64,000 nucleotides of DNA from Streptomyces canus (GTDB lineage: Bacteria; Actinomycetota; Actinomycetes; Streptomycetales; Streptomycetaceae). Made by a program: the position numbers and the translations under genes. This document shows, piece after piece, positions 1 to 8,354 of this stretch (positions are counted from its first letter, which is position 1; each line of letters opens with the position of its first letter). Location of the stretch: the NCBI RefSeq assembly GCF_030816965.1, contig NZ_JAUSYQ010000002.1:1922001-1986000 (forward strand). Reading direction: 5' to 3'. The notes below the pieces were generated by a model. That model saw only the letters and a program-made list of their open reading frames with translations, ran no database searches and was not told the origin of the DNA.

Positions 1-2101
1 AGTCGGCCCGGAACCGGCCGGTCAGCCCCTGGGCCGAGGGTCCGACGAGCCGTGCGGTGCCCGCGAAGTACGGCGCCCAGAGGTAGACCTCGTCCCCCGC
101 GGCGCACCTGGCGGTGATCGTCGCCTTCCCTCCTGTGCGCACCCCCTGCCGCCGGTCGGTACTGCGGTCCGGCCGCTTCCCGGCACCGTTGAGGACGGTG
201 ATGCGGGGCAGGGTGTAGACGCGGGCGCCCAGCAGCAGCTCCTGGTTGCGGTACGGCGACGGCCCGAAGGCACCGGTCGCGGCGGACGGCCGTACCGTCA
301 CCAGGGGCGGGACGTCCTCGCGGGTCACGGTCTCCCCGGTGCCGTCCTGGGGGAACCAGTTCTGATGCGGGTCCGGCGGGGAGTGCACCCGGGCGCCGAC
401 GGAGAAGAGGACGTCCGTCACCGCGTTGTCCAGGCTCTGGAGGCTGCGGCCGCCGGAGGTCCAGCCGCCGCCGAGGGCGGTGAGCGTGCTGCTGAGCACG
501 GCGGAGGTGTGGCTGCTGTAGTACTGGGCGCCCTGCCCGCCGACCTCCAGCGGGTCGTTGCCGACGGTCTGTTCCCGGCCCGGGTCGGTGCGGTAGCGGG
601 GCCAGCCGTCGGCCTGCGCGACCGCGTCGGCCTGGTCCTGCTGCCGGGCGCCCCAGGGGGCGTAGTCGTCCATGTGCCCGAACCGCATCCGGGTGGCCAC
701 GGCGTCGGTGGCGGTGGCCTCGCCCAGCTGCGCTCCGACGAGCAGTACGGCGGCGAGCGCCGCCGGGGCCATGCGCAGTACCGGTCGCTCACGGCCGAGC
801 AGGATCAGCCCGGCCAGCGCGACCAGCGACGCCGTCACGAAAACCGGCCAGGCGAAGGAACGGACCAGCTGACTGCCGCTCGCGACGACCGCGATCAGCG
901 CGAGCAGTCCGGCCGCCGCGCCCAGGGCCCGCCGGTCGAGGGGGCCGTAGGAGAGCGTGTGCCAGGCGGCGATCACCAGCAGCGCGCACACCACGAAGGT
1001 CTGCCGGTACGAACTGCCCTGCGGCGCGGCGAAGGCGTGCCAGAGCAGATGGGTCGGGCCCCACTGCATCGACAGGGTCACGACGAGCACCAGCAGCGTC
1101 CACCCCGCGCGCACCCGGCGGGGTGCCGCGCGGTGGAAGGGCAGGGCCAGGGCGAGCAGGAGGGCCGTGGTGCCGACGAAGAGGGCCGGGGAGCCGAAGC
1201 TGTACGTCGTCGGCAGCAGCCGGGCCAGCAGGTCGTCCGCGCCCACCGGAGCGAACCGGGTGAACCGGCCCTCGGAGGCGTGCGCGCTCCCGAAGTACAC
1301 GACCGTCACCAGGGGTGCGGCCAGGCCCATGCCCAGCGCGGAGGTCAGGGCGGCCCGGCCCGCGGCGGTGAGCCTGCGTCGGCGGGGCAGGTCGGCCAGC
1401 CACAGCCGGACCAGGAACACGAGAGCGGCGGCGAGGGTGGCCATGTACGCGGTGTAGAAGTTGGCGATCCAGGCGGCCGTCACGACCAGCACCCCGACCA
1501 GCGGGCGCCTGCCGCTCAGGATCCACTCGCCGACCAGGCACAGCAGCGGCAGGGCGATCAGCCCGTCGAGCCACATGAGGTTGTACGAGGCGGTCGCCAC
1601 GGTCCATCCGCACAGGGCGTAGGACGCGCCCAGCAGGCCGGCCGCCCACCAGCGCCCGGGACGCAGCCTCAGCAGCAGCCAGGCCATGGCGGCACCGGCG
1701 CACGCGATCTTCAGCACGGTGATCACGTACACCGCGAGATCGATCTCGTCCCTCGGGAACACCGCCACGAGCAGGGCGAACGGGCTGGTGAGGTAGGTGC
1801 CGAGGTCGGGCAGGAAGCTGGTGCCGAATCCCGACTGCCAGTTGACCAGGAGCCCGCCGGTGCCCCGCCCGTGCAGCAGGTCCCACAGGTGGGCGTGGAA
1901 CGGCACGTACTGGTTTCCCAGGTCGTTGACGTTCCGGGTGCGCGGTCCGAAGGGGTAGCTGCGCGCGACGGCGTCGGCCGCGCAGAGCACGACGGCGGTG
2001 ATGGTCGCCGCCAGCAGAGCGGCCTGCCCCGGTCCGGGCGGCGGCCGCTCCCCCGTGCGGTCGTTCGCTGTCTTCGGTTCGGGCGGGACGGTCGGTCGCA
2101 C
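1..2101 (-). CDS. YfhO family polytopic membrane protein, C-terminus cut by window edge
   Basis: An open frame runs from GTG 2101 leftward through position 1 with no stop, so the 3' end lies outside the window. The translation reads as a YfhO-type protein: an early VNDLGNQYVPF segment, then about ten hydrophobic helices, a LMWLDGLIALPLL stretch, and a large soluble C-terminal part. YfhO family members are multi-pass proteins tied to cell-envelope glycosylation in Gram-positive bacteria; the substrate here is unknown. The start is uncertain because TTG 2119 is also in frame and neither start has a strong ribosome site. The product is at least 700 residues, typical of the family. It is divergent from the carboxymuconolactone decarboxylase-like gene. 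Confidence 0.8.
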   Translation of the reverse strand, partial: MRPTVPPEPKTANDRTGERPPPGPGQAALLAATITAVVLCAADAVARSYPFGPRTRNVNDLGNQYVPFHAHLWDLLHGRGTGGLLVNWQSGFGTSFLPDLGTYLTSPFALLVAVFPRDEIDLAVYVITVLKIACAGAAMAWLLLRLRPGRWWAAGLLGASYALCGWTVATASYNLMWLDGLIALPLLCLVGEWILSGRRPLVGVLVVTAAWIANFYTAYMATLAAALVFLVRLWLADLPRRRRLTAAGRAALTSALGMGLAAPLVTVVYFGSAHASEGRFTRFAPVGADDLLARLLPTTYSFGSPALFVGTTALLLALALPFHRAAPRRVRAGWTLLVLVVTLSMQWGPTHLLWHAFAAPQGSSYRQTFVVCALLVIAAWHTLSYGPLDRRALGAAAGLLALIAVVASGSQLVRSFAWPVFVTASLVALAGLILLGRERPVLRMAPAALAAVLLVGAQLGEATATDAVATRMRFGHMDDYAPWGARQQDQADAVAQADGWPRYRTDPGREQTVGNDPLEVGGQGAQYYSSHTSAVLSSTLTALGGGWTSGGRSLQSLDNAVTDVLFSVGARVHSPPDPHQNWFPQDGTGETVTREDVPPLVTVRPSAATGAFGPSPYRNQELLLGARVYTLPRITVLNGAGKRPDRSTDRRQGVRTGGKATITARCAAGDEVYLWAPYFAGTARLVGPSAQGLTGRFRAD

Positions 2102-2201
2102 ACCCTGTTGACTGGTCAATTCAGGCCCCCGTCCGGGGCGTTCACCCCGTGCGTTGTTGCTACGCCGATTTAGACCAGGGGTGCATACGGTTGGTTGTCC
2201 G

Positions 2202-2216
2202 ACCGCCGATGGCGGT
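2202..2216. promoter_or_regulatory. Short perfect inverted repeat in a divergent promoter region
   Basis: ACCGCC and GGCGGT flank a 3-nt centre between the divergent YfhO-like gene and the gene starting at 2285. It could be an operator or a small RNA hairpin; the sequence does not decide between them. Confidence 0.3.
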
Positions 2217-2284
2217 GAAGTGAACTCCGTACGACCCGGAAGCCAACGGCGGCCGAGGGGGACGTACGGGCGGAGGGAGCCGAC

Positions 2285-2722
2285 ATGAGCGAGAGCACCA
2301 CCCGCGAGGAGCGTTTCGCGCGCGGCCTGGAGATGCTGGGGAGCGTCAATCCCGAGGTGGGACAGCTGGTCGTCGACTCACTCGCCGACATCAGCCCGGA
2401 GATGGGCCACCAGGTCATCGCCTGGGGATTCGGCGAGATCTACTCTCGACCACAACTCGCGCCCCGTGACCGCCAGTTGGTCACGCTGGGCATGCTCACC
2501 GCGCTCGGTGGCTGCGAGACCCAGCTGGAGGTGCACATCAACACGGCCCTCAACGTGGGCCTCACCCCCGAGCAGATCGTCGAGGCACTGTTGCAGTCGG
2601 CCGGCTACTGCGGGTTCCCCAGGGCCCTGAACGCCACGGCCGTGGCGAAGAAGGTGTTCGGCGAGCGGGGGCTGCTGCCCGTCGGACAGCAGCCCGCCGA
2701 CCCGTCGGCTACCTCTGCCTGA
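2285..2722 (+). CDS. Carboxymuconolactone decarboxylase family protein
   Basis: This 145-residue protein belongs to the CMD/AhpD-like fold family, small alpha-helical proteins that act as decarboxylases or peroxidase partners. Visible hallmarks are the segment LAPRDRQLVTLGMLTALGG and the following QLEVHINTALNVGLTPEQI helix pair, ending with a single cysteine in AGYCGFPRA. It lacks the two-cysteine CxxC motif of AhpD peroxidases, so a PcaC-like or other hydrolytic role is more likely. ATG 2285 follows a good site (GGAGGGA) at about 6 nt. Its last 14 nt overlap the 3' end of the convergent arabinofuranosidase gene. Confidence 0.85.
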   Translation: MSESTTREERFARGLEMLGSVNPEVGQLVVDSLADISPEMGHQVIAWGFGEIYSRPQLAPRDRQLVTLGMLTALGGCETQLEVHINTALNVGLTPEQIVEALLQSAGYCGFPRALNATAVAKKVFGERGLLPVGQQPADPSATSA

Positions 2723-5186
2723 TCCTCAGGAAGGTGACCGAGTTCGCCGGGAAGGTGTACGAGAACTTCCCGGCGACCCCGTCGAAGGTGGACTTCACCG
2801 GGGCGACCGCGGTCGACGTCTCACTGTTCACGGCGTCCGGGCCGGCCGCGAGCGTGGTCACCCGGGCCTTGGAGGCCACCTTGGCGCCGCCCAGGTCGAT
2901 GGCCGTACGCGCGGCCGCGTTCTGGGCGTTGACGACCTTGACGATCAGGTCACCGGTCTTCTTGTCGTGGGTGACGACCTGACGGAACGGCTCGGCCGGC
3001 TTGTCGTCGGTGAAGCTGCCCCACTCCTGTCCGTCGAGGTAGAGGGTCACCTGACGGCCGCGCACCTTGACGTCGATGTCGTAGGTACGGCCGGTCTCGA
3101 CCGATCCGGCCTTGGAGATCAGCGTCGACTTGCCGCCGTCCACGGCCTGTTCGACGGCGCTCTGGGTGTTGTTCCAGCCGCCGATGTTCCACCAGTAGTA
3201 GTTGCCGGTGTCCTTGACGCCGAAGGCGACGAGGAAGCCCTCCTTGCCGGCCTTCTTGGTGGCCTTCGCCTTCAGGTCGTAGTCGTGCCAGGACGGGTCA
3301 CCGGCCGAGACCATGGTGTTCTCTGCGTTCACGTCCGTCTGTACGTACTGCCCGTCCTGGACGCTCCAGCTGCCGCCACCGGTGTGGGTCCACTGCGAGG
3401 CATCCCCGCTGAAGTCGTCGGTGAGCAGGGTGCTCCCGTCGGCACCGGTGACCCGCACATCGTCGTACGCCGCCGTCGTCGCCCACGTCGAAAGGCCCAC
3501 GGCTCCGGTGATCGGGGCGAGCAGTGAGGGCGTTCCGGTGGCCGTCGAGGGCACCACGCGGTCGCCGACGTTGGTCATGAACAGCTTCTGGACCTCGTAG
3601 TTGGCGGAGTTCCAGGAGGCGTGGTTGTTGAACCAGATCAGGTCCGGGCGCCACTGGACGTAGTCCTCGTTGGCGAACAGCGGGGCGTAGGAGGCGAGTT
3701 TGACGACGTCGGCGTTGCGCTCCAGGCCCGTCATGAACGCCGCCTCGGTCAGGGCGTTCATGAAGGTGTTGCCCTGGGAGGCGTACTCGCCGAGGAAGAC
3801 CTTCGGGCCGCTGTGGTCGTAGGAGTCGTAGCGGTCGTTGTTCTGCAGGAACCACTGCGGGCTGTTGTAGTAGTGCTCGTCGACCATGTCGACCTTGGCG
3901 TCCTTGTTGAGCTGCCAGGCCGTGTCGAAGGTCGTACCGGAGTCGTCCGGGCCGGAGTTGGAGATCACCTGGATGTCCGGGTACTTCGCCTGGATGGCGG
4001 CGCGGAACTCCTTGAACCGGGCGAAGAACTCGTTCGGCAGGTTCTCCTCGTTGCCGACCTCGATGTGGGTGAGGTGGAAGGGCTTGGCGTGGCCCATCTT
4101 CGCCCGCGCCTTGCCCCACGTGGAGCTCGCCGGGCCGTTGGCGAACTCGATGAGGTCGAGGGTGTCCTGGATGTGCCGCTTGAGCAGTGCCTCGTCGACG
4201 ACGGCCTTGTTCTGACCGCAGCCGGTCACCAGCGCGGGGACCACGGGCAGCGGCATGGCGCCGATGTCCTCGGAGAGGCGGAAGTACTCGTAGTAGCCGA
4301 GGCCGTAACTCTGGTTGTAGCCCCAGAAGTTGGCGTTGGTCGCGCGCTGCTCGACCGGGCCGATGGTGTCCTTCCACTGGTACGAGCGCTTGCGCTGCCA
4401 GCCGGAGGCCGTGCTGTAGTCCTCCATGGACCCCGTGTTCACCAGGCAGCCGCCGGGGAAGCGCACGAAGCCCGGGTGCAGGGCGGCGATCTTCTCGGCG
4501 AGGTCCTTGCGCAGCCCGTTGGGTTCACCGCGGTAGGTGTCGCGCGGGAAGAGGGACACCATGTCGAGGGCGGCCGCGGCGGAGGAGGCCACGGTGAGGC
4601 GGCCGTCGGAGCTGGTCCGGGTCGCGGTGAAGGTTGCCTTGTACTGGGCCCAGCCGCTCTTCGTCACGGCCACCTGGCGCGCGGTGGCGAGTGCCCCGTC
4701 GGCGTCCTGCAAGGAGACCGCGAGAGCCGTACCGGCCTCTGCGCGGGCCCACACCGAGAAGTCGTACTTCTTGCCCTCGTCCACGTGGATGCCGGTGTTG
4801 TATCCGGCGTTGGTGACGGACGAACCGGCGCCCAGCAAGAGGTAGTTGCGGTTGCGCTCGCCCAGCCGTCCGTCGTCGTTCACCACCTGGCCGGCGCCGG
4901 AGACCGTCCACGAGGTCAGCGGGGTGTACGAGGAGTTGTCGGCGGTGGAGTACTCGAAGGACCGGTTCTGCACGAGTTCGGCGTACAGACCGCCGTCGGC
5001 GGCCCGGTTGATGTCCTCGAAGAAGACGCCGTACATCGTGTCGTCGATCTTCGCGCCCCGGGCGGCCGGGTCGACGGTGATCGCGTAGTCGGTGACGTCC
5101 TCGGCATGGGCGGGGGCGGGGACCAGACCGGCGGCCACCAGGAAGGCGGTGGCGCCGAGACCGAGTCTCCAGCGGGTGCGTGACAT
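2709..5186 (-). CDS. Secreted alpha-L-arabinofuranosidase, GH51
   Basis: An 825-residue glycoside hydrolase family 51 enzyme that should release terminal arabinofuranose from plant arabinan or arabinoxylan outside the cell. ATG 5186 gives a clear Sec signal peptide (RTRWRLGLG, a hydrophobic core, then APAHA before residue 29); a longer upstream frame exists but would bury the signal. The catalytic GH51 part follows, with the acid/base Glu380 in GNEENLP and the nucleophile Glu467 in FLGEYAS. After about residue 580 a beta-sandwich segment (LTDDFSGDASQWTHTGG and onward) resembles a laminin-G/DUF1080-like sugar-binding insert before the GH51 C-terminal beta domain. The gene is monocistronic and preceded by an inverted repeat that may be a sugar-responsive operator. 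Confidence 0.92.
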   Translation of the reverse strand: MSRTRWRLGLGATAFLVAAGLVPAPAHAEDVTDYAITVDPAARGAKIDDTMYGVFFEDINRAADGGLYAELVQNRSFEYSTADNSSYTPLTSWTVSGAGQVVNDDGRLGERNRNYLLLGAGSSVTNAGYNTGIHVDEGKKYDFSVWARAEAGTALAVSLQDADGALATARQVAVTKSGWAQYKATFTATRTSSDGRLTVASSAAAALDMVSLFPRDTYRGEPNGLRKDLAEKIAALHPGFVRFPGGCLVNTGSMEDYSTASGWQRKRSYQWKDTIGPVEQRATNANFWGYNQSYGLGYYEYFRLSEDIGAMPLPVVPALVTGCGQNKAVVDEALLKRHIQDTLDLIEFANGPASSTWGKARAKMGHAKPFHLTHIEVGNEENLPNEFFARFKEFRAAIQAKYPDIQVISNSGPDDSGTTFDTAWQLNKDAKVDMVDEHYYNSPQWFLQNNDRYDSYDHSGPKVFLGEYASQGNTFMNALTEAAFMTGLERNADVVKLASYAPLFANEDYVQWRPDLIWFNNHASWNSANYEVQKLFMTNVGDRVVPSTATGTPSLLAPITGAVGLSTWATTAAYDDVRVTGADGSTLLTDDFSGDASQWTHTGGGSWSVQDGQYVQTDVNAENTMVSAGDPSWHDYDLKAKATKKAGKEGFLVAFGVKDTGNYYWWNIGGWNNTQSAVEQAVDGGKSTLISKAGSVETGRTYDIDVKVRGRQVTLYLDGQEWGSFTDDKPAEPFRQVVTHDKKTGDLIVKVVNAQNAAARTAIDLGGAKVASKARVTTLAAGPDAVNSETSTAVAPVKSTFDGVAGKFSYTFPANSVTFLRIRQR

Positions 5187-5216
5187 GAATACTCCGCGGC
5201 TCTCTGTCGAAAGTGA

Positions 5217-5253
5217 CGTTCGAAATACCAAACGATGATCAGCACTTCGAACG
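5217..5253. promoter_or_regulatory. Inverted repeat operator candidate upstream of GH51
   Basis: CGTTCGAA (5217-5224) and TTCGAACG (5246-5253) are exact reverse complements 21 nt apart, about two helical turns. They sit 31-67 nt upstream of the arabinofuranosidase ATG. TTCGAA-type palindromes are common for sugar regulators of Streptomyces hydrolase genes; which regulator binds here is inference. Confidence 0.45.
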
Positions 5254-5324
5254 GCAAGATAGGGAGGGTGTAAGAGAGCGTCAACGGGTCGCGCGAGACC
5301 GAAAGTGTCGGAAGTGAGGGACGG

Positions 5325-5768
5325 ATGAGCGAGTTCTGGCCAGTGACGGATGTGCTGACGTATCTGGCCGGGGACTGGCGGACCGAGCGAACCGTGCGGG
5401 ATCTGGCCGACGGAGACGAAGGGGAGTTCTCCGGTACGACCGCTTTCGGCCGAGTGGAAGCCGGTGGACTGGTGTCCCAGGAGTCGGGCATCTTCGTCTG
5501 GCAGGGCGTCCCGCGCCCCGCGGAACGCACACTCCGCTTCCTGCCGGGCAGGACTCCGGGCACGGCCGACGTCCGCTTCTCCGACGGGCGCCCCTTCCAC
5601 GACCTGGACCTGACGTCCGGCCACCATGTCGCCGACCACCCCTGCGCGGCGGACCTCTACCGCGGCGACTTCAGCGTCCTGGACGTGGACCACTGGCGCA
5701 CGGTGTGGCGGGTCGGCGGCCCGGCGAAGGACCTGGTCCTGACGACCGACTACACGCGCGAGGGCTGA
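5325..5768 (+). CDS. DUF6314 family protein
   Basis: A 147-residue soluble protein with the DUF6314 layout: an N-terminal LAGDWRTERTVRD segment, repeated beta strands with aromatic residues (FVWQGV, RTLRFLPG), and a C-terminal DHWRTVWRVGGPAKDLVLTTDY block. The predicted fold is an all-beta, lipocalin-like barrel, which suggests binding of a small hydrophobic ligand, but no function is established. ATG 5325 follows GAGGGACGG. The last 19 nt overlap the convergent gene ending at 5750. Confidence 0.75.
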   Translation: MSEFWPVTDVLTYLAGDWRTERTVRDLADGDEGEFSGTTAFGRVEAGGLVSQESGIFVWQGVPRPAERTLRFLPGRTPGTADVRFSDGRPFHDLDLTSGHHVADHPCAADLYRGDFSVLDVDHWRTVWRVGGPAKDLVLTTDYTREG

Positions 5769-6343
5769 GCCGGGGCGCCCTCGAAACGGAGATTCCACCG
5801 GCCGGCCCTGCCGGTCACGGTGGTCGCCGACAGCGGACGTACGTCGATGTTCCAGTAGGTCGACGGCGGGGCCTTCAGCGCGTAGACCAGGGCTGCGCGG
5901 ATCACGGCCGGTTCGGCGACGGCGACGATACGGCCGCCGTCGCCGACGGGCCGGGTGTCGAGCCAGCCGCCGACGCGGGTGATGAAGTCGAGCAGTGACT
6001 CGCCGCCGTGCGGGGTCGCCCGCGGGTCGGCGAGCCAGGCGTCCACGGACTCCGGCTCGCGGGCCATCGCCTCGCCGAGGGTCAGCCCGCGCCAGCGCCC
6101 CATGTCGCAGTCGCGCAGAGCGAGTTGGACCAGCGGGGAGTAACCGAGGGCGTCCCCGGTGGCACGGCTGCGCGGAGTGGGCGAGCAGTACCGCAACTCG
6201 GCCGCCGCGAGCGGCAGCAGGTCGTGCGCCACGCCCAGCACCTCGTCCCAGCCGGCCTGGTCGAGCGGACGGTCGTCCTCGAACCGCTCCGCGAGCAGTG
6301 AGGAGCTGCGCGCGGCGGCGACGAACGTGACCCGTAGTTGCAT
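5750..6343 (-). CDS. Histidine phosphatase-fold protein lacking catalytic histidines
   Basis: A 197-residue protein of the histidine phosphatase (phosphoglycerate mutase-like) superfamily by layout: an N-terminal beta strand, the YCSPTPRSRATGDALG helix that matches the usual SPxxRAxQTA block, then DMGRWRGLTLGEA and a late beta strand-helix pair. The RHG motif expected after the first strand is replaced by AAARSS, and the second catalytic His (normally in a THGGVIR-like motif) is Glu in VAEPAVIRAA. It is therefore probably not an active phosphatase. ATG 6343 was chosen because it starts directly before the first strand. It lies beside a GNAT gene on the same strand. Confidence 0.7.
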   Translation of the reverse strand: MQLRVTFVAAARSSSLLAERFEDDRPLDQAGWDEVLGVAHDLLPLAAAELRYCSPTPRSRATGDALGYSPLVQLALRDCDMGRWRGLTLGEAMAREPESVDAWLADPRATPHGGESLLDFITRVGGWLDTRPVGDGGRIVAVAEPAVIRAALVYALKAPPSTYWNIDVRPLSATTVTGRAGRWNLRFEGAPAQPSRV

Positions 6344-6416
6344 GCGGCGATCGTGAGCTGTGAAAGTGCGCAGGTCAAGAGGCGTTACCGGGGAGTTATC
6401 CAGGGTGCGCCGGGGC

Positions 6417-6878
6417 TCACTGCCCGAAGACGAGCGCCATCCAGTGATCCGGCTTCGCGAGCGGCGCGAAGCCGAGCTTCTCGTACACCCCGTGGGCGTC
6501 GTGGGTGGCGAGCAGAATGCGTTTGAGGCCGTAGGGCCGCAGGTGCTCGCGCACGGCACCGACCAACGCCGTACCGATCCCCTCGCCCCGCACGGACCGG
6601 TCCACGTACACGTCGCACAGCCAGGCGAAACTGGCCAGGTCGGTGATCACGCGGGCATAAGCCACCTGATCCCCCGATTCCATCGCGTACACGCCGAAGT
6701 TGAGCGACCCGGCGATCGCCCGGTCCTGCTTCTCCCGCGGCCGGCCGATCGCCCAGTACGCGTCGGTCGACAGCCAGTGGTGCACCCGCCCGGCGTCGAT
6801 GCGGTCGGGGTCGGTGGAGATCTCGTAGCCCTCGGCGAGGGGTGGGGTGTCGGTCATGGACGTGACGTTGGCAGTCAC
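6417..6878 (-). CDS. GNAT family N-acetyltransferase
   Basis: A 153-residue GNAT domain that should move an acetyl group from acetyl-CoA to an amine; the acceptor is unknown. The acetyl-CoA loop is visible as VDRSVRGEGIGTALV (R/QxxGxG/A pattern, near residues 91-105), followed by the helix of motif A and the LATHDAHGVYEKLGF segment typical of the C-terminal part. The GTG start overlaps the stop of the upstream MocR gene as GTGA, so the two are probably translationally coupled. ATG 6857, seven codons later, is an alternative start. Confidence 0.82.
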   Translation of the reverse strand: MTANVTSMTDTPPLAEGYEISTDPDRIDAGRVHHWLSTDAYWAIGRPREKQDRAIAGSLNFGVYAMESGDQVAYARVITDLASFAWLCDVYVDRSVRGEGIGTALVGAVREHLRPYGLKRILLATHDAHGVYEKLGFAPLAKPDHWMALVFGQ

Positions 6879-8338
6879 GGACGGCGGAGTCGAGCGTTTT
6901 TCGCCGGGAGCACCTCGTCACAGGCCGTGCGGAGGCGCCGTACCCCTTCCGCGATCTCCCCCACCCCGGCCACGGCCGCGAAGCTCAGCCTCACATGGCC
7001 CGCCGGGGGTTCCGCGCTGAAGTACGGGCGGCCGGGGGTGATCGCGACGCCCGCGCGCAGGGCCGCGGTGGTCAGGGCGGCCTCGTCCGTGCCGTCCGGG
7101 AGGCGCAGCCAGAGGTGGTAGCCGCCCGACGGGATGTGCGGCAGGGCGAGTTCGGGCAGTTCGAGGCGGAGGGTGGCGGTCATGGCGTCCCGGCGGGCCT
7201 TCAACTCCGCCGAGATCGTGCGCAGATGACGGGGCCAGGCCGGGGAGCCGACGAGTTCCAGGGCCGCTTCCTGGAGCGGGCGGGGGACGAAGAAGGTGTC
7301 GACGATCTGGATCGCGCGGAGCCGCTCCAGCACCGGGCCGCGAGCGGCGAGCGCGCTCACCCGGAAGCTGGGCGAGGTCGCCTTGGTCAGGGAGCCGACA
7401 TGGACGACGACCCCGTCGGGATCGTCGGCGGCCAGCGGTCGCGGCAGCGGGCCGGCGTCCTCGTGCACGAGCCGTCGTACGAAATCGTCCTCGACGACGA
7501 AGGCCCCGGCCTCGCGGGCGATGCGCAGCACCTCGCCCCGGCGCTCGGGGGCCAGCACAGCGCCGGTCGGGTTCTGGAACAGCGGCTGGCAGACGAACAC
7601 CCGGGCGCCGGTCGCCCGGAAGGCGTCGGCGAGCAGGGCCGGTTTCACACCGTCCGCGTCCACCGGGACGGGGACGGGGCGAAGGCCGGCGGAGCGCGCG
7701 ATCGCCAGCATGCCGGGATAGGTGGGCGACTCGACGAGCACGGGTGCGCCGGGCGGGGCCAGCGCGCGCAACGCCGTCGTGAGCGCCGACTGGCCGCCCG
7801 CGGTGATCAGCACCTCCGCTGCCGTGACGGCACCGCCGATGTTCCGCGCGAACCACTCGCGCAGTTCCGGCAGACCCTCCGTCGGCGGTCGGCCCCAGGC
7901 TCCGGGTCGGCGGCCGGCGCGCGCCAGGGCCGCGGACATGGCGCGCTCCGGCTGCAGGGAGGGGTGCAGATAGCCGCCGTTGAACTCGACCACTCCGGGC
8001 GGCGGGGCGGCCAGCGAGACCAGGACACCGGACGCGTCCACCGAGCGCGGTACGAGGTCTGCGGCGCCGTCCGCGCTGAGCGCGACCTCCTGCCAGGAGG
8101 TGTCCCCGGCCGGAGCGGCGGAAGTACGCGCCGCCGCCCGGTAGGCACCCGCGCCCGGCCGGGTGACCACAAGCCCCTCGGCGGCGAGCTGGGCGAGGGC
8201 ACGCGAGACGGTCACCGGGCTGACTCTGAACCGGTCGACCAGGGCCCGGCTCGATGGGAGCTTTCCACCAGGAGAGTATCGGTCAAGCTCTTGCCGCAGC
8301 TGTTTTGCGAGGTCGGTGACGCTGCTACGCTCTTGCAT
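6875..8338 (-). CDS. MocR-type GntR/aminotransferase regulator
   Basis: A 487-residue protein with an N-terminal GntR winged helix (SSRALVDRFRVSPVTVSRAL, about residues 29-50) joined to a fold-type I aminotransferase domain. The PLP-binding Lys is visible in HVGSLTKATSPSFRVS, with the VESPTYPGM and VEDDFVRRL segments typical of MocR/PdxR-type regulators. Such proteins sense PLP adducts or amino compounds and control a neighbouring gene. The likely target here is the divergent EamA transporter: both start codons share one CATG. No ribosome site precedes the ATG, so the mRNA is probably leaderless. A 4-nt overlap couples it to the GNAT gene. Confidence 0.9.
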   Translation of the reverse strand: MQERSSVTDLAKQLRQELDRYSPGGKLPSSRALVDRFRVSPVTVSRALAQLAAEGLVVTRPGAGAYRAAARTSAAPAGDTSWQEVALSADGAADLVPRSVDASGVLVSLAAPPPGVVEFNGGYLHPSLQPERAMSAALARAGRRPGAWGRPPTEGLPELREWFARNIGGAVTAAEVLITAGGQSALTTALRALAPPGAPVLVESPTYPGMLAIARSAGLRPVPVPVDADGVKPALLADAFRATGARVFVCQPLFQNPTGAVLAPERRGEVLRIAREAGAFVVEDDFVRRLVHEDAGPLPRPLAADDPDGVVVHVGSLTKATSPSFRVSALAARGPVLERLRAIQIVDTFFVPRPLQEAALELVGSPAWPRHLRTISAELKARRDAMTATLRLELPELALPHIPSGGYHLWLRLPDGTDEAALTTAALRAGVAITPGRPYFSAEPPAGHVRLSFAAVAGVGEIAEGVRRLRTACDEVLPAKNARLRRP

Positions 8339-8354
8339 GAGAGTACAGAGTAGC
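8324..8354. promoter_or_regulatory. Overlapping divergent leaderless promoters with inverted repeat
   Basis: GCTAC (8324-8328) and GTAGC (8350-8354) flank the CATG that contains both start codons. A -10 like TACGCT ends 5 nt before the rightward ATG (8337), and TACTCT lies 8 nt before the leftward ATG (8338). Both transcripts would begin at or next to the start codon, and the repeat could bind the MocR protein. Confidence 0.5.

Noticed and set aside
365..2173. 602-codon frame on the plus strand
   Set aside because: It is antisense to the YfhO-type gene, whose minus-strand translation has clear membrane helices and family motifs. The plus frame is Gly/Arg/Ala-rich and resembles no family.
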